DNA from: Fremontodendron californicum
Taxonomy: Eukaryota; Streptophyta; Magnoliopsida; Malvales; Malvaceae
Direction: 5' to 3'
Length of the DNA stretch: 64,000 nucleotides
NCBI GenBank assembly: GCA_030761205.1
Contig: JAULJL010000001.1
Span: 35,287,145-35,351,144, forward strand
The position numbers and the translations under genes are program-made. Positions 1 through 12,624 of the stretch are shown piece by piece. Within the stretch, counting starts at the first letter, position 1, and every line of letters begins with the position of its first letter. The notes beneath the pieces were generated by a model that saw only the letters and a list, made by a program, of their open reading frames with translations, had not been told where the DNA came from and did no database searches.

Positions 1-522
1 TAAAATGTTTTATAAAAATCGGTTTTAATAAGTAACCGATCTCACCTAGCCAAAAAAGATTGACGGTGACTCCATTTCTTTTCCCGAAGTTGTTTTCAAA
101 ACCTCCCATTTTTAACTTAAGAGGAATTAAATCATCTTTTCCTCTGTCTGTTTTTTTTTTCCTCACTCGAACGGGTCTCCCGGGAATCACGTATCGACAT
201 ATATGATAATCAAAAGTTGCAAATTAGTGTGTAATTATTTGCGTAATTATTTGCCCGACTTTTTATTTTTATTTTTATAATTCCTTATAAAATTAAAAAG
301 AGAAATAAATATATGACAAAAGATCACAAGGGAATGGAAGAAAACCATCTAGTGGGGGACTGAAAAGAAAATAGATTGGCAATGACTAAAAAGGCTGCTA
401 TAAATACATGTGGGGTTTTTTGAGTGCAAATATTATTGGATAATGGAATTTACCTGGGTTTGACGTTGTTATTTGGGAAAAATAAAAGTTTATTCTTAGA
501 CCAATGAAGGAAGGTGTATGGG
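1..522. other. Non-coding flank, no gene seen
   Basis: AT-rich sequence without a supported reading frame, structural RNA or recognisable transposon end. Similarity to the second duplicated block begins only at about 523, so this stretch is single-copy within the window. It may be an older flank or part of an element that starts to the left. Confidence 0.5.
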
Positions 523-559
523 ATAGGGTTGACAAGGTAGGTTGCTTTCTCATGCTGGT

Positions 560-1087
560 AGAGTGATAATGATTGAGCGGTGGCTCCTCAGGCTATTCCA
601 ACATATTTAATGAGTTTTTTTAGACCACCGAAGAGTTTTGACTTTTGTCAATGAGTTTAATATGTTGTTGGCTGGGTTTTTGTGACGGATGGAGAAACCC
701 ATAAGCATATACACTGTTAGAAATGAAATGATTAATTTGTGTTGTTCTAAATTGGATAGGGGTTTGGGCTTTAAGGATTTTGAGGCGTTTAATCTAGTTT
801 TATTGGCAAAACAATGTTGGAAGTTGGTGCACCACGAAAGTTGTTTGAGTTATAAAGTGTTAAAAGCTCGATATTTCCTGAACACTTCTTTGCTTGAGGC
901 TACACTAGGTTCGCAACCTTCTTTTGTCTAAAATAGTTAGTTTATTAGCAGGGCCTGAGGTGTTAAAATGGGGTTGTAGATGGAGGGTGAACTGTGAAGG
1001 ATGGCAGGTCTATTGATGTCGTGATAGATGGTTAAACAATAAAACAAATCACCTTCATATCAAGTGGCTAGACTGCTAGTCATCAAC
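560..1087 (+). pseudogene. LINE reverse transcriptase C-terminal remnant (copy A, left part)
   Basis: The frame at 689-931 encodes residues resembling the post-RT region of plant L1-type LINEs: a GLGFKDFEAFNL-like motif, then LAKQCWKL, VLKARYF and a GSQPSFV-like ending where family members continue into SI and GxGxxIxxW motifs. It is broken by a stop at 929-931 and by frameshifts, and interrupted at 1088 by the CACTA element. The reading resumes at about 12625. Block B holds the same remnant at 52530-53577. The source would be a LINE ORF2 (RT, zinc-binding, RNase H); this copy cannot make protein. Confidence 0.7.
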
Positions 1088-1450
1088 GTTGGTAAAAGTC
1101 CAATTTCCGTCGGTAAAGTCTATTATCGACGGAATTTTCCGTCGGAAAATTCCGTCTGTGATACTAATTCGGTCGGTAAAAAAAATCCGTCGATATTAAA
1201 GTTTTACCGACGGAATATTCCGTCGGTATTGTTTTATCACCGACGAAATATTTCCGTCATAAATTTCTTTACAGACAAGATATTATAACGGAATATTCCA
1301 TCGGTAATAGATATACCGACAGATAGATTCTGTCGGTAATATAGTTACCGACGGATGGGTTTGGTTGGTAATAAATTATTACCGACGGAACATTCCATCG
1401 ATAAATATCCTGTACCGACGGATAATTTCATCGATAATTATCTTTTTGAA
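1088..1450. repeat. CACTA left subterminal repeats
   Basis: At least ten degenerate copies of a roughly 10-15 bp palindromic motif (CCGACGGAA...TTCCGTCGG) in both orientations. In this superfamily such arrays bind the TnpA-type protein that brings the ends together. They are mirrored at the other end of the element (11720-12620). Confidence 0.85.
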
Positions 1451-2788
1451 ATAAAAAACATATTTTAAAAAAATAAATTATTAAAAAAAGTTAAAAATAT
1501 ATTTAAAATTTTATATAATTTTACCATAAAAAATAAAATGAAATCCGTAAGAATATAAATAAATTAATATTCAAATGTATCTTTCGAATATAAAAAAACA
1601 TGCTATCATCACGAGGTACTGCTGTCATCAGCTTCACTGTCTACCTCGGCATTGCCTCCGGCATCACCTCCGACAGCACTCAATCCTCCGACAGCACCCA
1701 TGCCTCCGACAGTACTCAGTCCAGCATCGGCAGCACTCAATCCTAGTCCAGCAGCCATGCCTCCAACAACACCAACTCCGGTAGCACTCAGTCCGACACC
1801 CATACCTAAGGTAGCACTGAGTTCGGTAGCACTTGTTCCAATCCCGCCTAATGCAGCTGCTATCTGTGACTGCAATAAAGGTACGATTATCGTATTCCAG
1901 CTCGTCACGATATTCTCAAGTCTTACGATTGATGTCTGGATTTCCGAGACATCGGACCTCAATGCATTATAGTTCTCCTCAGACGGCGCTGCTATATAGT
2001 ACTAGGACCACATGGAGCGAAATGGCTGCATCTTAACTTTGGTGACTGCCGGGTGGATCGAAAATTTGCCCTATTTTCGGTCTCGTTCCAAACCCATAAA
2101 CATGCGTCCTCGTAGTCTCAATGCCTCTAATAGCATTAGACCAGGACTGAAGGTCGAAATCGGGATATGAAGACGTATCGTCCCCATATTTTTGCTGCAA
2201 TGAGGCATTATAATTTTCCTACAATCACAAATATTTAAATATATAAACAATTAATATGTGATATTGTAATGAACACGTCCATAAACACAATTATCTGCTA
2301 TAATCAGTTAATGTAATATATAAAGTATTGATAAAGTTAAATACTTACAGTTACAGCTTTAGACTTGTTGTCTACGCAATCATCGTGACCCTTTGCACGT
2401 TTATGGATTTTGTTAAACAGCTCCAGGAAAGTCACATTGCGTCGCAACTCTTGTGACTACAAATTAAATGAATTTTTGAAAATTATGTCAATAAAAAAAA
2501 ATCACATAGTTTATACGATAAAACTTTTAACCAATAAATTGCAAAACAAAAATAAATCTTACCATCCTTTCATAGGTAACTAGAAAAGGAACTGATCCAC
2601 CAATGTGCTTTGTAATGCTGCCATCTTTCTCCGTGTTCTTATTACCCTTGGCCTTTTGGGACCTATTTTTCCAAGCATCAGTACTCCAGACGCTATCAAT
2701 CAGTTGATCCCAAATATCAACTTCTATCCAATCACACCTGTAACCCTTGCAGTCTTCTATTCGATTCGTTTGAAAGAAGGCCATGGCA

Positions 2789-2793
2789 TTGTC
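2789..2793. other. Target-site duplication TTGTC, left copy
   Basis: TTGTC immediately precedes the TGTAACA terminus; the matching copy is at 5209-5213. Removing the insert plus one copy restores continuous CACTA exon sequence. Confidence 0.9.
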
Positions 2794-5208
2794 TGTAACA
2801 ACCGAGGTTACGTACAATCATGTAAAGTTAAATCCCGAAAATTTTAAGGACAAACTTGGAAATTGGTAAGAAGTTATAAGTGAAGGAAATAAAAGAAGAA
2901 AGGATCAAATTGAACATCTTAAAAAGTTTAGGGGCTTAATGGTTATTTATGAAAAATTGAGGGACCAATGTGTAATTATACCAAAAATTGAAAAATATCT
3001 TTATATCTTGAAAATTATAGAAATTTTTTTCTTATTTCTTAGGTGATAACCGACCACACCCTTTTCATTCTCTCAAAATTCTCTTCATCCTCTCAAAACT
3101 TTTCTTCAAGTATTTTCACCAAAATCTCATCAACAATCACATCCAAGGTTAGTTTCTTGATTAATTCTTCCTTTTTTTTAGATATTCTACATGAACATGC
3201 TAAGATCTTAGCTCCATAAACATGTTAAGGTCTGAAATCCATCTATTAAGTATGAGTTTTACTCACCTTTGGTAAGAATTAAAAAGATTTGAAAGCATGA
3301 ACAAGAAAATGGGAAGAAAAAGCAAAACAGGGGAAGTTGAGCATGCTTACTGTTCGGATTTTTTGGGTTCGGCACAGCTGGGTTTGTATTTTTTTTATAT
3401 TTTCCCTAGAAACTAGACTTCAATATGAGAATTTTTTTTTCTGAATCACCCAAAATCGATAAGCGGTTAAAAAGATAAAATTCGGTGAAGTTGGCTATTC
3501 TGTGTTGACCGCTGTTTCATCATAGTTTCTGGATTTATCAAATCTGATCAAGATTTTGTTCTAATTGTCTAAGTTAGTTATTTTCTTCATAAATTAGGCT
3601 TATTGGTTGAAATAAACCAATTGGAATCACTTCAAAATTCCTTACCAAACTCAAGTTATGATTTTTTAATCTAGCTTGATAGTAAGGAATTTATTGCTTA
3701 AGATAAATATAGTATTAAATGATGGTTATGGATTATGAAAATCTCTAAGGCATGGAGTATTAGAAAGGAATTTGATAAGGACATGAATATGGAGTTGAAT
3801 TTTGGAGAAAATGATTATGGAAATGATATTAAAAATTTGGGATATGTTGTTTTCAGTATGAGAAATTAGTATTGACCTTGAGGGAAGATTATGAGATTTA
3901 AGTTGCATTCAAAATTGTGTAATTCTTTGAGTATGTATAGATACTAATTATCGTTAATCTCTAGGCCACGTAGATCTGACGTCACCTGTGGATCCCGAAG
4001 TTTCAGATCGAGGTGTACAGTGAGATCATCTCAAGGATTGTGAGTAGACGACAACTATAGTTATTTGAAACTTCTTTAATTATAATTATAATTTTTTTAG
4101 CATGATATTTATTTTACGTATTAAAGGTATATCCAATATATAATCATATGAATTGATTTGTTATTAAAGTACATTTATTTCAAGAAATATTATATCGAGT
4201 AAGTTGGTTGATTTATGAAATATGATTATACATAGAATTTGACGTACATGGTTTTGGCTCCACCTAACTTAATGTATGAGATTATACCCCTGATCGGAAT
4301 ATGGGAGCTGCGTGCTACGCCTTTGTGGCGGGAGCCACCTCCAGAGTCCCAATTTCGTGATATTAGACTGGGGTATGGGAGCTGCGTGCTACGCCTTTGT
4401 GGTGGGAGCCACCTCCAGAGTCCCTATCCCGTTATATTTGCCTTTTGGGGGCACATCATAGCGACACATATGCCTTTGGGGCGTCCTATGGTGGTATTGG
4501 CCTTTGGGGCCGGCTACTAGTATGCCTACATGGATATTACCTGGTTATTTCATGGATGTACTCTTGTGCATGACAGAAAGTTGGAGCCCAATTATACGAA
4601 ACTTGATTTACTTTGCAGATTTTATACATTGATTTGGTATTATAATACTGATATACATTTGAAAACTTCGCTACATATTCGAATTATTCATTATGGTTTT
4701 ACTATTATTTATTTTCAAAACGTCTATTATGTTTAAAGGATTATAATCATAGTTTTCAAATGTTTTAAAAGTTGTCTACTCACTGAGATATTTATATATC
4801 TCACCTTTTCATATTCTTATTTTCAGGTGACAGTTAGGTGTCGGGATTGCAACCTTCCTCTATTCTCTGCTTCAAATAGTATTTTGACGTGGTGGGCATC
4901 ATACTAAAAATTTCTTGAAGTCTTGATCTTTTGATGTTTTTATCTAGTAAACCTTGCTGAGATAGGTTTACTTTTGGATATATTATATATATATATATTT
5001 GAAGATATGAGACAATAGATCAATATGTTTTGACTTGAGCATAAATTGGTCATGGATAATTTTTGAATATGCATGGATATATGTGATAATAGTATTGAGA
5101 AATATTGCTGGTTGAGGATATGAATTGAGTGTTATTTGCAGGAGGGTTATAGTTTAGATAGAAAGGAAACTCTGCCGTTTAGATATATTATCCGGACAGG
5201 GTGTTACA
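2794..5208. mobile_element. Solo LTR (2415 bp) inside the CACTA element
   Basis: Starts TGTAACA and ends TGTTACA, flanked by the 5-bp direct repeat TTGTC. There are no gag or pol frames inside, so it is a single LTR left by recombination between the two LTRs of a full element. The TGTAACAACC start and large size fit Ty3 LTRs of chromovirus (Tekay/Del) type, but without internal domains the lineage is inference. It disrupts the second CACTA gene. Short frames within it are not supported as genes. Confidence 0.85.
4303..4450. repeat. Two-copy 74-bp tandem repeat inside the solo LTR
   Basis: The unit beginning GGGAGCTGCGTGCTACGCC at 4303 recurs at 4377. The second copy differs by a few substitutions and fades after about 50 bp. 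It is GC-rich against the surrounding LTR. Confidence 0.85.
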
Positions 5209-5213
5209 TTGTC
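5209..5213. other. Target-site duplication TTGTC, right copy
   Basis: Matches 2789-2793 and directly follows the TGTTACA end of the solo LTR. Confidence 0.9.
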
Positions 5214-6393
5214 CCTCTCAAAATTCATCATGTCCTTGAATCGATCATTGCATGTGGCCTCCCATAATTTCCTAACCAGTGGTGTTTGCTCGGGAGGCCA
5301 CTGGCATTTTCCCTATAATGAGACATTGTGAATTAATATATACTATTAAACATACTTAAATTATAATTTGACTTTTAACCAAATCATACCTCAAATATAG
5401 TCCACATAGACAGTTTCACGTCAAGAGGTATCTTCGACCAGGTAGGCCACGATCTGTTATAGTGTTGTCTGATGATTGAGGCAACGGACGATTTTAGACA
5501 ACTCTCCATGAAAGTCCTAAAATCAAGGATACGTGTTAGTGGACAATAATTTATTTTACTCAAATAATGAAATTATCAAAATATTATTAACTTACGTGTT
5601 TTGAAGAATTGACAGTCGAAACCTGTCATCCGGATTACTCGGTGTCGGTAATCCTTTCATTCGACTTCTACCTCGTTTCCTCTACTCAGTTGAAGTACCA
5701 GTAGACGGCGTAGGATGTGATGCAGGTACCTTTGTCTGCTGCCCTGTGCCATCATCCGCGAAATACGTCGATGCTGGCTCATTAAATAAAAACTGTGAAA
5801 TTTCATCCAGCGGTGAGGTAGACGGGTGTAACGCGGGATTTATTTGTGTCGCCGGAGTAAGTGTCGGCCGTGGCAGTAGAGCGTGAGTCGACGTGGACGG
5901 AGCAACTGTGGATAGTCCCACTGTATAGGGAGGCAATCTGGATGAATCCACTATAGACGGAGGCAGTGCAGAGGGATGCAGGGGCGATGGAGGTACTGCA
6001 AATGGAGTATGTGGCGGTGAAGCCGAATAAGGCGGCAATTGTCTCGGTTGAGGTCATAAGGAGGGAGAAAACACAGGTGGCAACTCTGGTGTAGCATGAC
6101 CTGAGGACGATCTTCCAGATGGTCGAAAAGCCTCCCACATAGAACTCTGTTTCTTCTTTATATTAGTTTTACGCCCTCCTCATCGCATTTTGTCTGTAAA
6201 ATTAAAAATATTAAATTTATTAGTAAATATATATATTGCATACACATATAGAATATATTATTTGACATATCATGCAATTACAAAATGATTAAATAATATT
6301 AACTTTCTAATCATCATCATTCTCGTCGTTCTCATCAGCATCATTGTCTCGCTGTCGTCGTAATCTACTTCTTCATCTTTATCATCATCATCA

Positions 6394-6403
6394 TCATCTT
6401 CTT

Positions 6404-6434
<31 letters not shown>
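6394..6434. repeat. (CTT)n trinucleotide tract
   Basis: About a dozen TTC/CTT units. On the minus strand they read as a Glu run just after the C-terminal end of the transposase frame at 6454. Confidence 0.9.
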
Positions 6435-6453
6435 TTTTTCGTCATTTTCTTCT

Positions 6454-9400
6454 TCATTTGTTCTCTGAGACATTAATGTTTACTTCTTCGAAATCACCAT
6501 GAACCAAAAGTTGAGGATTGTCAAGATCTTCTGAATATGTTACAATGGTGGGATTAGGCACATCCATTTGTTGATAAACCCCTTCGTTTAGATCAATTAT
6601 TTCTCCTGCACAAGATCTAATGTCAAATCTACTCCTAGCCTTTGTTTTGAACACAGCCCACCAGTCTCGATGTTCTCTTCTATTCGATGGATAAGAACTG
6701 TAATACACGTGTTGACATTGATGAGCTAAAACAAAAGGTTCATTACTAGTAAGTATTGACCTGTACTTTATTTCAACAAGCCCATTATGAGGATCTACCC
6801 GAATTCCTTTATCCGTATCAAACCATCGACATTTAAAAAGTACAACCCGATTTCGCATACCAAAATATTCTAACTCCACAATGTCTAACAACATTCCATA
6901 AAAGTCATGCGAAGAACGTTATAACAGTCACCTTTTACGCATACACCGCTATTCATGGTTTTTTGATTTTTTCCATAATCTAAAGTATGGAACTTGAAAC
7001 CATTAACGAAATATCCAGAATAACACCAACCCATACATCCTGGACCATAAGATAACTCAACTATACGAGAGTTATGTTGACTTGAATCTTTGCTGAACCT
7101 ATGAACGGTGAACGGAAAACAATATTACATTCAGTATCAAATTGTATCAAACAATAGAGGAACATAGAAATTGAAGAATACTTAAGTAGTCCTTAAAACA
7201 TTTTCTAAATCTACCTACACGGACTTTCTCCAACTCACCATTAGTAATGTTCGGTGCATTGATTTTCACTATCTCATCAAACACCCTAAAAATGATTGGA
7301 TACATAATGAGTTCCCCTAATTAATTATATAACGTGATGTCACAATTAATATTCGAGAGAACAGTAAATCTCTTACTCAATATAAGGTATGACTTCTTCG
7401 CAATTCATTAATACATATAATTCAGCTGCATCGTACTCGTCGTGCTCAAAGTAACGAGCCTTCGTTTTTTCGAACCTAAAGATCTCACTTCATGTGTGAA
7501 AATTGAGAGTCGTCCATGGGATCGACATCTCCTCTATCATCATTTCGAGGCACCCGAGTAAATATTGTTTCAACACTTGGTTCAAAATATAAGGCGCAGA
7601 ACGATGAAATTTCTTCCATTATATACGCCTCAACTATTGACCCTTCAACACATGCGAGATTTTTCACTTTTCTCTTTAGATGATGTAGAAATCTAAGAAT
7701 CAGAAACGAACACTAAATTAACAAATATTCAATTCAATAAAGTAAATAATAAAAAAAATTGCGTACATTCTTTATTAATTACCTTTCAGATGGATACATC
7801 CAATGATAATGGACAGGTCCACCAACTTTTGCCTCATAAAGTAGGTGAATAGGCAAATGTTCCATTGAATCAAAAAAAGGCTGGAGGAAATATTTTTTCC
7901 AACTTGCAAATGGTCTCAACAATATTGGTTTCCAAGAACTCCATCTGGTCCACATGAAATTCGGTAGAGCATAAGTCTCTGAAAAAATGAGATAGCTCAG
8001 TAATTGCATACCAGATTGTGTTAGGTACCAAATCTCGAAACGCAATTGGAAGTAAGCGCTTCATAAAAATATGGCAGTCATGGCTTTTCATGCCATAAAA
8101 CCTCCCATCAACCACATTTGCACAATGGCCAATATTTGAGACAAATCCATTGGGAAGTCGTAATTCTTTTACCCAAATACAAACTCTTTTTTGATCTTTC
8201 CTGTTTAATGTGTAACTGGCTTTAGGCTTGTACATTTTTCCATTGCTTTCCACCAATTTTAATTCCGACCGTTTGCAAAGCAACGGTAAATCCATTCTAG
8301 CCTTTATATTGTCTTTTGTTTTGCCCTTCACATCTATCATTGTGTTGAACACGTTATCAAACACGTTTTTCTCAATATGCATCACATCCAAATTATGCCG
8401 AATGAGATTGGTATGCCAATAAGGTAACTCCCAAAAATACTCTTTTTCGTCCAATTGTGACATTCTTCGAATCCAATCAACTTCTGTTCACATAATGTAC
8501 TCCCAAATGTGATATTTGGAATGCTATCTATCCTTTCTAGAATTGCCTCACCAGATAATCGCTCAATTGGAGAATCATGCTCAACTCTTCGATAAAATTT
8601 ATCTCTTTGTCTTCTAAAGGATGATTTAAAGGCAAGAACTGCCGATGATAATAAAAAAAACATGGTTTCATGCCATAATGCAATCTGAATGACTTAAATT
8701 CTTCCATACAATAAGGACAAGCCAATCGACCGTGTGTGCTCTATCCTGATAACATGCCGTAATCAGGGAAGTCATTAATCGTCCATAATAATGCAGCTCT
8801 TAATATAAAATTTTGTTTCCTATACCCATCATAACTCGGAACACCATGATTCCACAATAATTTTAACTCATCTATCAATGGTCTGAGAAAAACATCAATA
8901 TTCTGTAATGGACTATTTGGACCCGGAATTACCATATTAAGAAGCAAATATGGTTGCTTCATACACATCCATGGTGGTAAATTATATACACAAAGCATTA
9001 CCGGCCAACAAGAGTACGATTTCGCTCCATGAGTAAACGGACAAAACCCATTCGCACACAAACCCAATCTGACATTTCGAGATTCCATTGCAAAAGACGG
9101 ATGCGTACGATTAAAGTCTTGCCATGCTTCACCATCAACAGGGTGTCTCAACACTCCATCATCCCTTCGGTTATGCGCATGCCATGCCATATTCTCAGCT
9201 GTAACCATTAACATATATAATCTTCGAAGTCTCAGTATCAATGGCAAATAACGAAGAATCTTATAAGGAATTCTCTTCGACTTTCTAACACTTGATTTGC
9301 TTGATTTATAACGAGGATAGCCACGTATGGAACAAAAGTCTAAGTGAATCGAGTCGTTATAAAACAACATGCAATTGTTGTTGCATGCATGTATTTTCTG

Positions 9401-10069
9401 ATAGTGAAGTTCAAATTTGGCCATCTTTTTCTTCATTCGGTAAAAATTATTAGGTAAATTATCACTTTCAGGCAACATCCCTTTTATCATAATCGTCAAA
9501 CGATTGAAACACGATTCACTCATGTTAAATTTAGACTTCACATTTAACAGTTGTGACACAGCAGATAAAGTTATGTGTTTTGTACATCCTAACAACAACG
9601 GTTCATCTGCTTGGTTCAACAACGACTAAAAGTTTATTGAACTTAAATTCTGTTGATCTTCTTGAACTATTGTCTCATCAACATTGTAATTACCACCTAA
9701 ATTCATATTCGGGTTTAGAGCATCCATAACTATTCTAGTATAAGGATTATCTCTTTCAACGTCACTTCTCATCTCGACTTCATCATTATGCATCCTTGAT
9801 GACTGACCTTGATGACTTTCACCATGTACATTCCAAATATAGTAATTCTCCTTAAACCCTCTATAATACAAGTGTTTACGCACATCATCAATTTTTGCAA
9901 ACCGATTATTCTAACACTTCACACAAGGGCATCTAATTCTATTATCCTTTACGTACTCGCTGTAAGCATATGCAAAACCTAAGAATTCTTCAACTCCATT
10001 CAAATACTCATTACTAATATATTGAGAGTCGTCCAACCGCCTATACATCCAAGATTTATCGTGCTCCAT
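6454..10069 (-). pseudogene. TNP2-type CACTA transposase, decayed
   Basis: Domains in order on the minus strand: Transpos_assoc from an ATG at 10069 (MEHDKSWMYRRLDDSQYISN, then a CPCVKC motif near 9915 and a stop); TNP2/Transposase_21 (9622-8741, including HACNNNCMLFYND and CSIRGYPRYK); its continuation in other frames (8725-8382); a segment with LPYWHTNLIRHNLDVMHIEK (8463-7870) running into DUF4218 (LPYDxx-like EAKVGGPVHYHWMYP near 7790, NLACVEGSIVEAYIMEEIS at 7485-7667); then short exons to DUF4216 (about 7095-6454; FGMRNRVVLFKCRWFD, VLAHQCQHVYY). The intact family protein cuts element ends. Here at least three stops and two frameshifts break it. Intron-like gaps with GT/AG lie between 7670 and 6900. 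Confidence 0.88.
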
Positions 10070-10079
10070 TTTCTAAGCC

Positions 10080-11080
10080 TAAGTAAACTATCAACAATAC
10101 AATAACATAATAAACATAATAACACAAGAATCAAAATTACACAATAAAATAACCATCACAACCACACAATACACACAAAACAATGACAAAAAACAATAAA
10201 TTAATTTAATTTAATATATGTAAGAATAATAAATTAATATTTGTAAATATTAAAATAATATTTACTAATAAACTATTTTTTTATTTAATTTAAAATTATG
10301 TTTATTACTATATATTAAAATAAAGTTTTATTTATTCTCCTACACAATTAACAATTTTCCTACACAATTAATTTAAAAATATTAATAATTTCCACTTGCC
10401 TAAAATACTCTTCTTTTAATATTAAAATTTTATATATATTTTTAATTTAATACTTTTAAATTATACTTACAAATAAACTATTATTATTATTCAATTTAAA
10501 TTTTTATGTTTATTGGTATATATAATAAATGAAGTTTTATTTATTAAAACACATTAACAATTTTCCTACAAAATTAACAATTTTCCTACGCAGTTAATTT
10601 AAAAATATTAATAATTTTCACTTGCCTAAAATAATCTTTTATTTATTATTATTTAATTTAAATTTTTATATTTATTAGCTTATATTATAAATAAAGTTTT
10701 ATTTATTTTCCTACAAATTAATTTAAAAATATTAATAATTTCACTTGCCTAAAATACTCATTTTTTACTATTACAATTTTATATATTTTTTAATATTATC
10801 TTTTTAAATTATAATTACAAATAAACTATTATTATTATTATTTAATTTAAATTTTTATATTTATTATTATAAATAAAGTTTTATTTATTATAACACATTG
10901 ACAATTTTCCTACACAATTAATAACAAAAAATTAAACAATATATTAAACCCTAAACAATTATATTTTTAACACATATTAAATTTTCAACAATATACGCAT
11001 TAACAATATATTATGTTAACAATATATAAATAATTTCCAAGAGTGTACACATTAACAATATACAAAAAATTTCCAACAAT
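10080..11080. repeat. Very AT-rich CACTA spacer with recurring motif
   Basis: The stretch upstream of the transposase start has no gene. A block of about 60 bp (ACAATTTTCCTAC..., then TTTAAAAATATTAATAATTT and CACTTGCCTAAAATA) recurs near 10345, 10570 and 10705, which suggests old tandem growth. The related element at 47953-48500 has a differently composed AT-rich spacer in the same place. Confidence 0.7.
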
Positions 11081-11089
11081 ATACACATT

Positions 11090-11500
11090 AACAATTTCAT
11101 CAGGAAATTTGTTATAAAACAACATTAAAAATCAAATAACAATCTTCAAATCATAGAGAAAAGACAACTCATACCAGGCACGGTGGTCGGACACCTTAGC
11201 TGGTGACGTGCGCAGGCAGCGACGACGATGGCTCATGAGGGACGGTCGGACTGAATACCCTAAACTCAAAAAATGAAACCAACAATTTCATCAGAAAATT
11301 TATTATGAAACAACATAAAAAATCAAATAACAATCTTCAAATCAGAGAGAAAAGACAACTCATACCCAGGCGCAGTGGTCAGACGCCTTAGCGGGTGGCG
11401 TGCGGAGGCAGCAACAGCGGTGGCTCGTGGAAGACGGTCGGACTGAAAACCTTAACTCAAAAAATGAAAAGAACAATATCATCAAACAATATAAAAAATC
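11090..11500. repeat. 191-bp tandem repeat upstream of the transposase
   Basis: Units start AACAATTTCATCAG at 11090 and 11281, with a partial third at 11472, an exact 191-bp spacing. Each full unit joins an AT-rich half to a GC-rich half (GGTGGTCGGAC, GACGGTCGGACTGAA). It lies between the subterminal repeats and the spacer, where the element's promoter and leader would be expected. Confidence 0.85.
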
Positions 11501-11719
11501 AAATAACGAAAATAAAAGAAGAGAAAAGAAAGAACTCAGAAACATATGCGGTGGTCGGACGGCGACGAAGGTGGTAGTGACGGTGGTGGCTCGCGAGGGA
11601 CGGTCGGACGGCGACGGTGCCGGGGTCTGACGGTAGTGGACGTCGGACAGACCAAAAACCAAAAGAGTGAAAAGGAATCGAAGAGAAAATGGAAAGAAGA
11701 AGTCTCGGACATATAGTTA

Positions 11720-12620
11720 TGCCTGAGACTTTCACCGACGGAATAGGGTTATTACCGACGAAAATTCCATCGGTAATACTTTTGGCGGGATTTCAAATTT
11801 CATCTGTCGATAATAACGTATTACCAACGGAATTGCGGTCAGTATTAGGATATTCCGTCAGTGATCTTTCACCGACGGAATAAACTTTTACCGACGGAAC
11901 TTAAGTATTAGCGACGAAAATTCTGTCGGTAATATTTTTGGCGGGATTTCAAATTACATCTGTCGGTAATAACTTATTATCGACGGATTTTCGGTCGATA
12001 TTAAGATTTTTCGTCGGTGATCTTTCTTCGACGGAATTTAAGTATTAGCGACGAAAATTTCATCGATAATATTTTCTGACCGTTTACTTTAAAATCCTTA
12101 ATTAATTTTTTAATAAATCTGCATTTATTACGTATAAAAACCCGTGAAAAATTATTACCAACGGAATATCCGTCGGTAATAAGCCAATTTCGTCTGTAAA
12201 TAAAGTGAACGGTCAAAAAGTGTTACCGAAGGAATTGGTTTATTACCGATGGATATTCCGTCGGTAACAGTTTTTTGACCGTTCAGTTCTTTTATTATTT
12301 ATTTTTATTAATTTTTATTTATTAATAATTTCAAAAACCGTGTATTATTTTCACCGACGGAAATTCCGTTGGTAATACTGGTAATTCCGTCGGTGAAAAT
12401 TTGGCGGGAACCTAGGTCGTTCGTGCCAAATTTTTACCGATGAAATGAATCTGTCGCTAATATTCCGTCGGTAGTATTCTTTTTCCGTCGGTAATAGGCA
12501 AATACATTACCGACAAAATTTCGTCGGTAATAATCAAAATTCGATCGGTGAAGAATTGTTTTACCGACGGAAAGATTCCGTCGATGATGTTTCAGTCGGT
12601 AAATCGACGTCCTCTTGTAG
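11720..12620. repeat. CACTA right subterminal repeats and terminus
   Basis: About 900 bp of degenerate inverted and direct copies of CCGACGGAA / TTCCGTCGGTAA, ending at TCCTCTTGTAG, the reverse complement of a CACTA-like tip. It mirrors the left end. Confidence 0.88.
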
Positions 12621-12624
12621 ACCC

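Larger units (their letters stand above)
1609..6188 (-). pseudogene. CACTA second gene (Transposase_24-type protein), split by solo LTR
   Basis: Read on the minus strand from an ATG at 6188: an Arg/Gly-rich start with a stop at codon 3 (TGA where CGA would encode Arg), a Pro/Ser-rich stretch (5682-6038), and a conserved piece near 5595-5650 reading GLPTPSNPDDRF. Further exons lie to about 5215 and resume beyond the solo LTR at 2788. The 2575-2788 exon has IEDCKGYRCDWIEVDIWD and an HIGGSVPF motif like the HTGGSKSF motif of Transposase_24 proteins; the 2350-2465 exon has LRRNVTFLELFNKIHKRAKG. The C-terminus (1609-1962) is Ala/Gly-rich. GT/AG borders suggest about six exons. The role in the family is TnpA-like end binding. 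Stops and the insertion make it non-functional. Confidence 0.75.
1088..12620 (-). mobile_element. CACTA (En/Spm) DNA transposon, decayed, with nested solo LTR
   Basis: About 11.5 kb including a 2.4 kb nested solo LTR. Both ends carry dense subterminal repeats built on CCGACGGAA / TTCCGTCGGTA. The right end, read on the minus strand, begins CTACAAGAGGACGTCG, close to the usual CACTACAAGA terminus but missing the leading CA. The left end is degenerate. Two genes typical of the superfamily lie on the minus strand: TNP2-type transposase (6454-10069) and a second Transposase_24-type gene (1609-6188). Block B (about 53574-53600) lacks the element and shows the uninterrupted target. Both genes carry stops and frameshifts, so it is non-autonomous now. 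Confidence 0.9.

Noticed and set aside
1652..1972. Plus-strand Pro/Ala-rich frame
   Set aside because: Complement of the Ala/Gly-rich C-terminus of the second CACTA gene, which fits the neighbouring exons on the minus strand.
4239..4520. 93-codon plus-strand frame in the solo LTR
   Set aside because: Spans the 74-bp repeat and repeats its own sequence; no gag or pol similarity, so chance frame.
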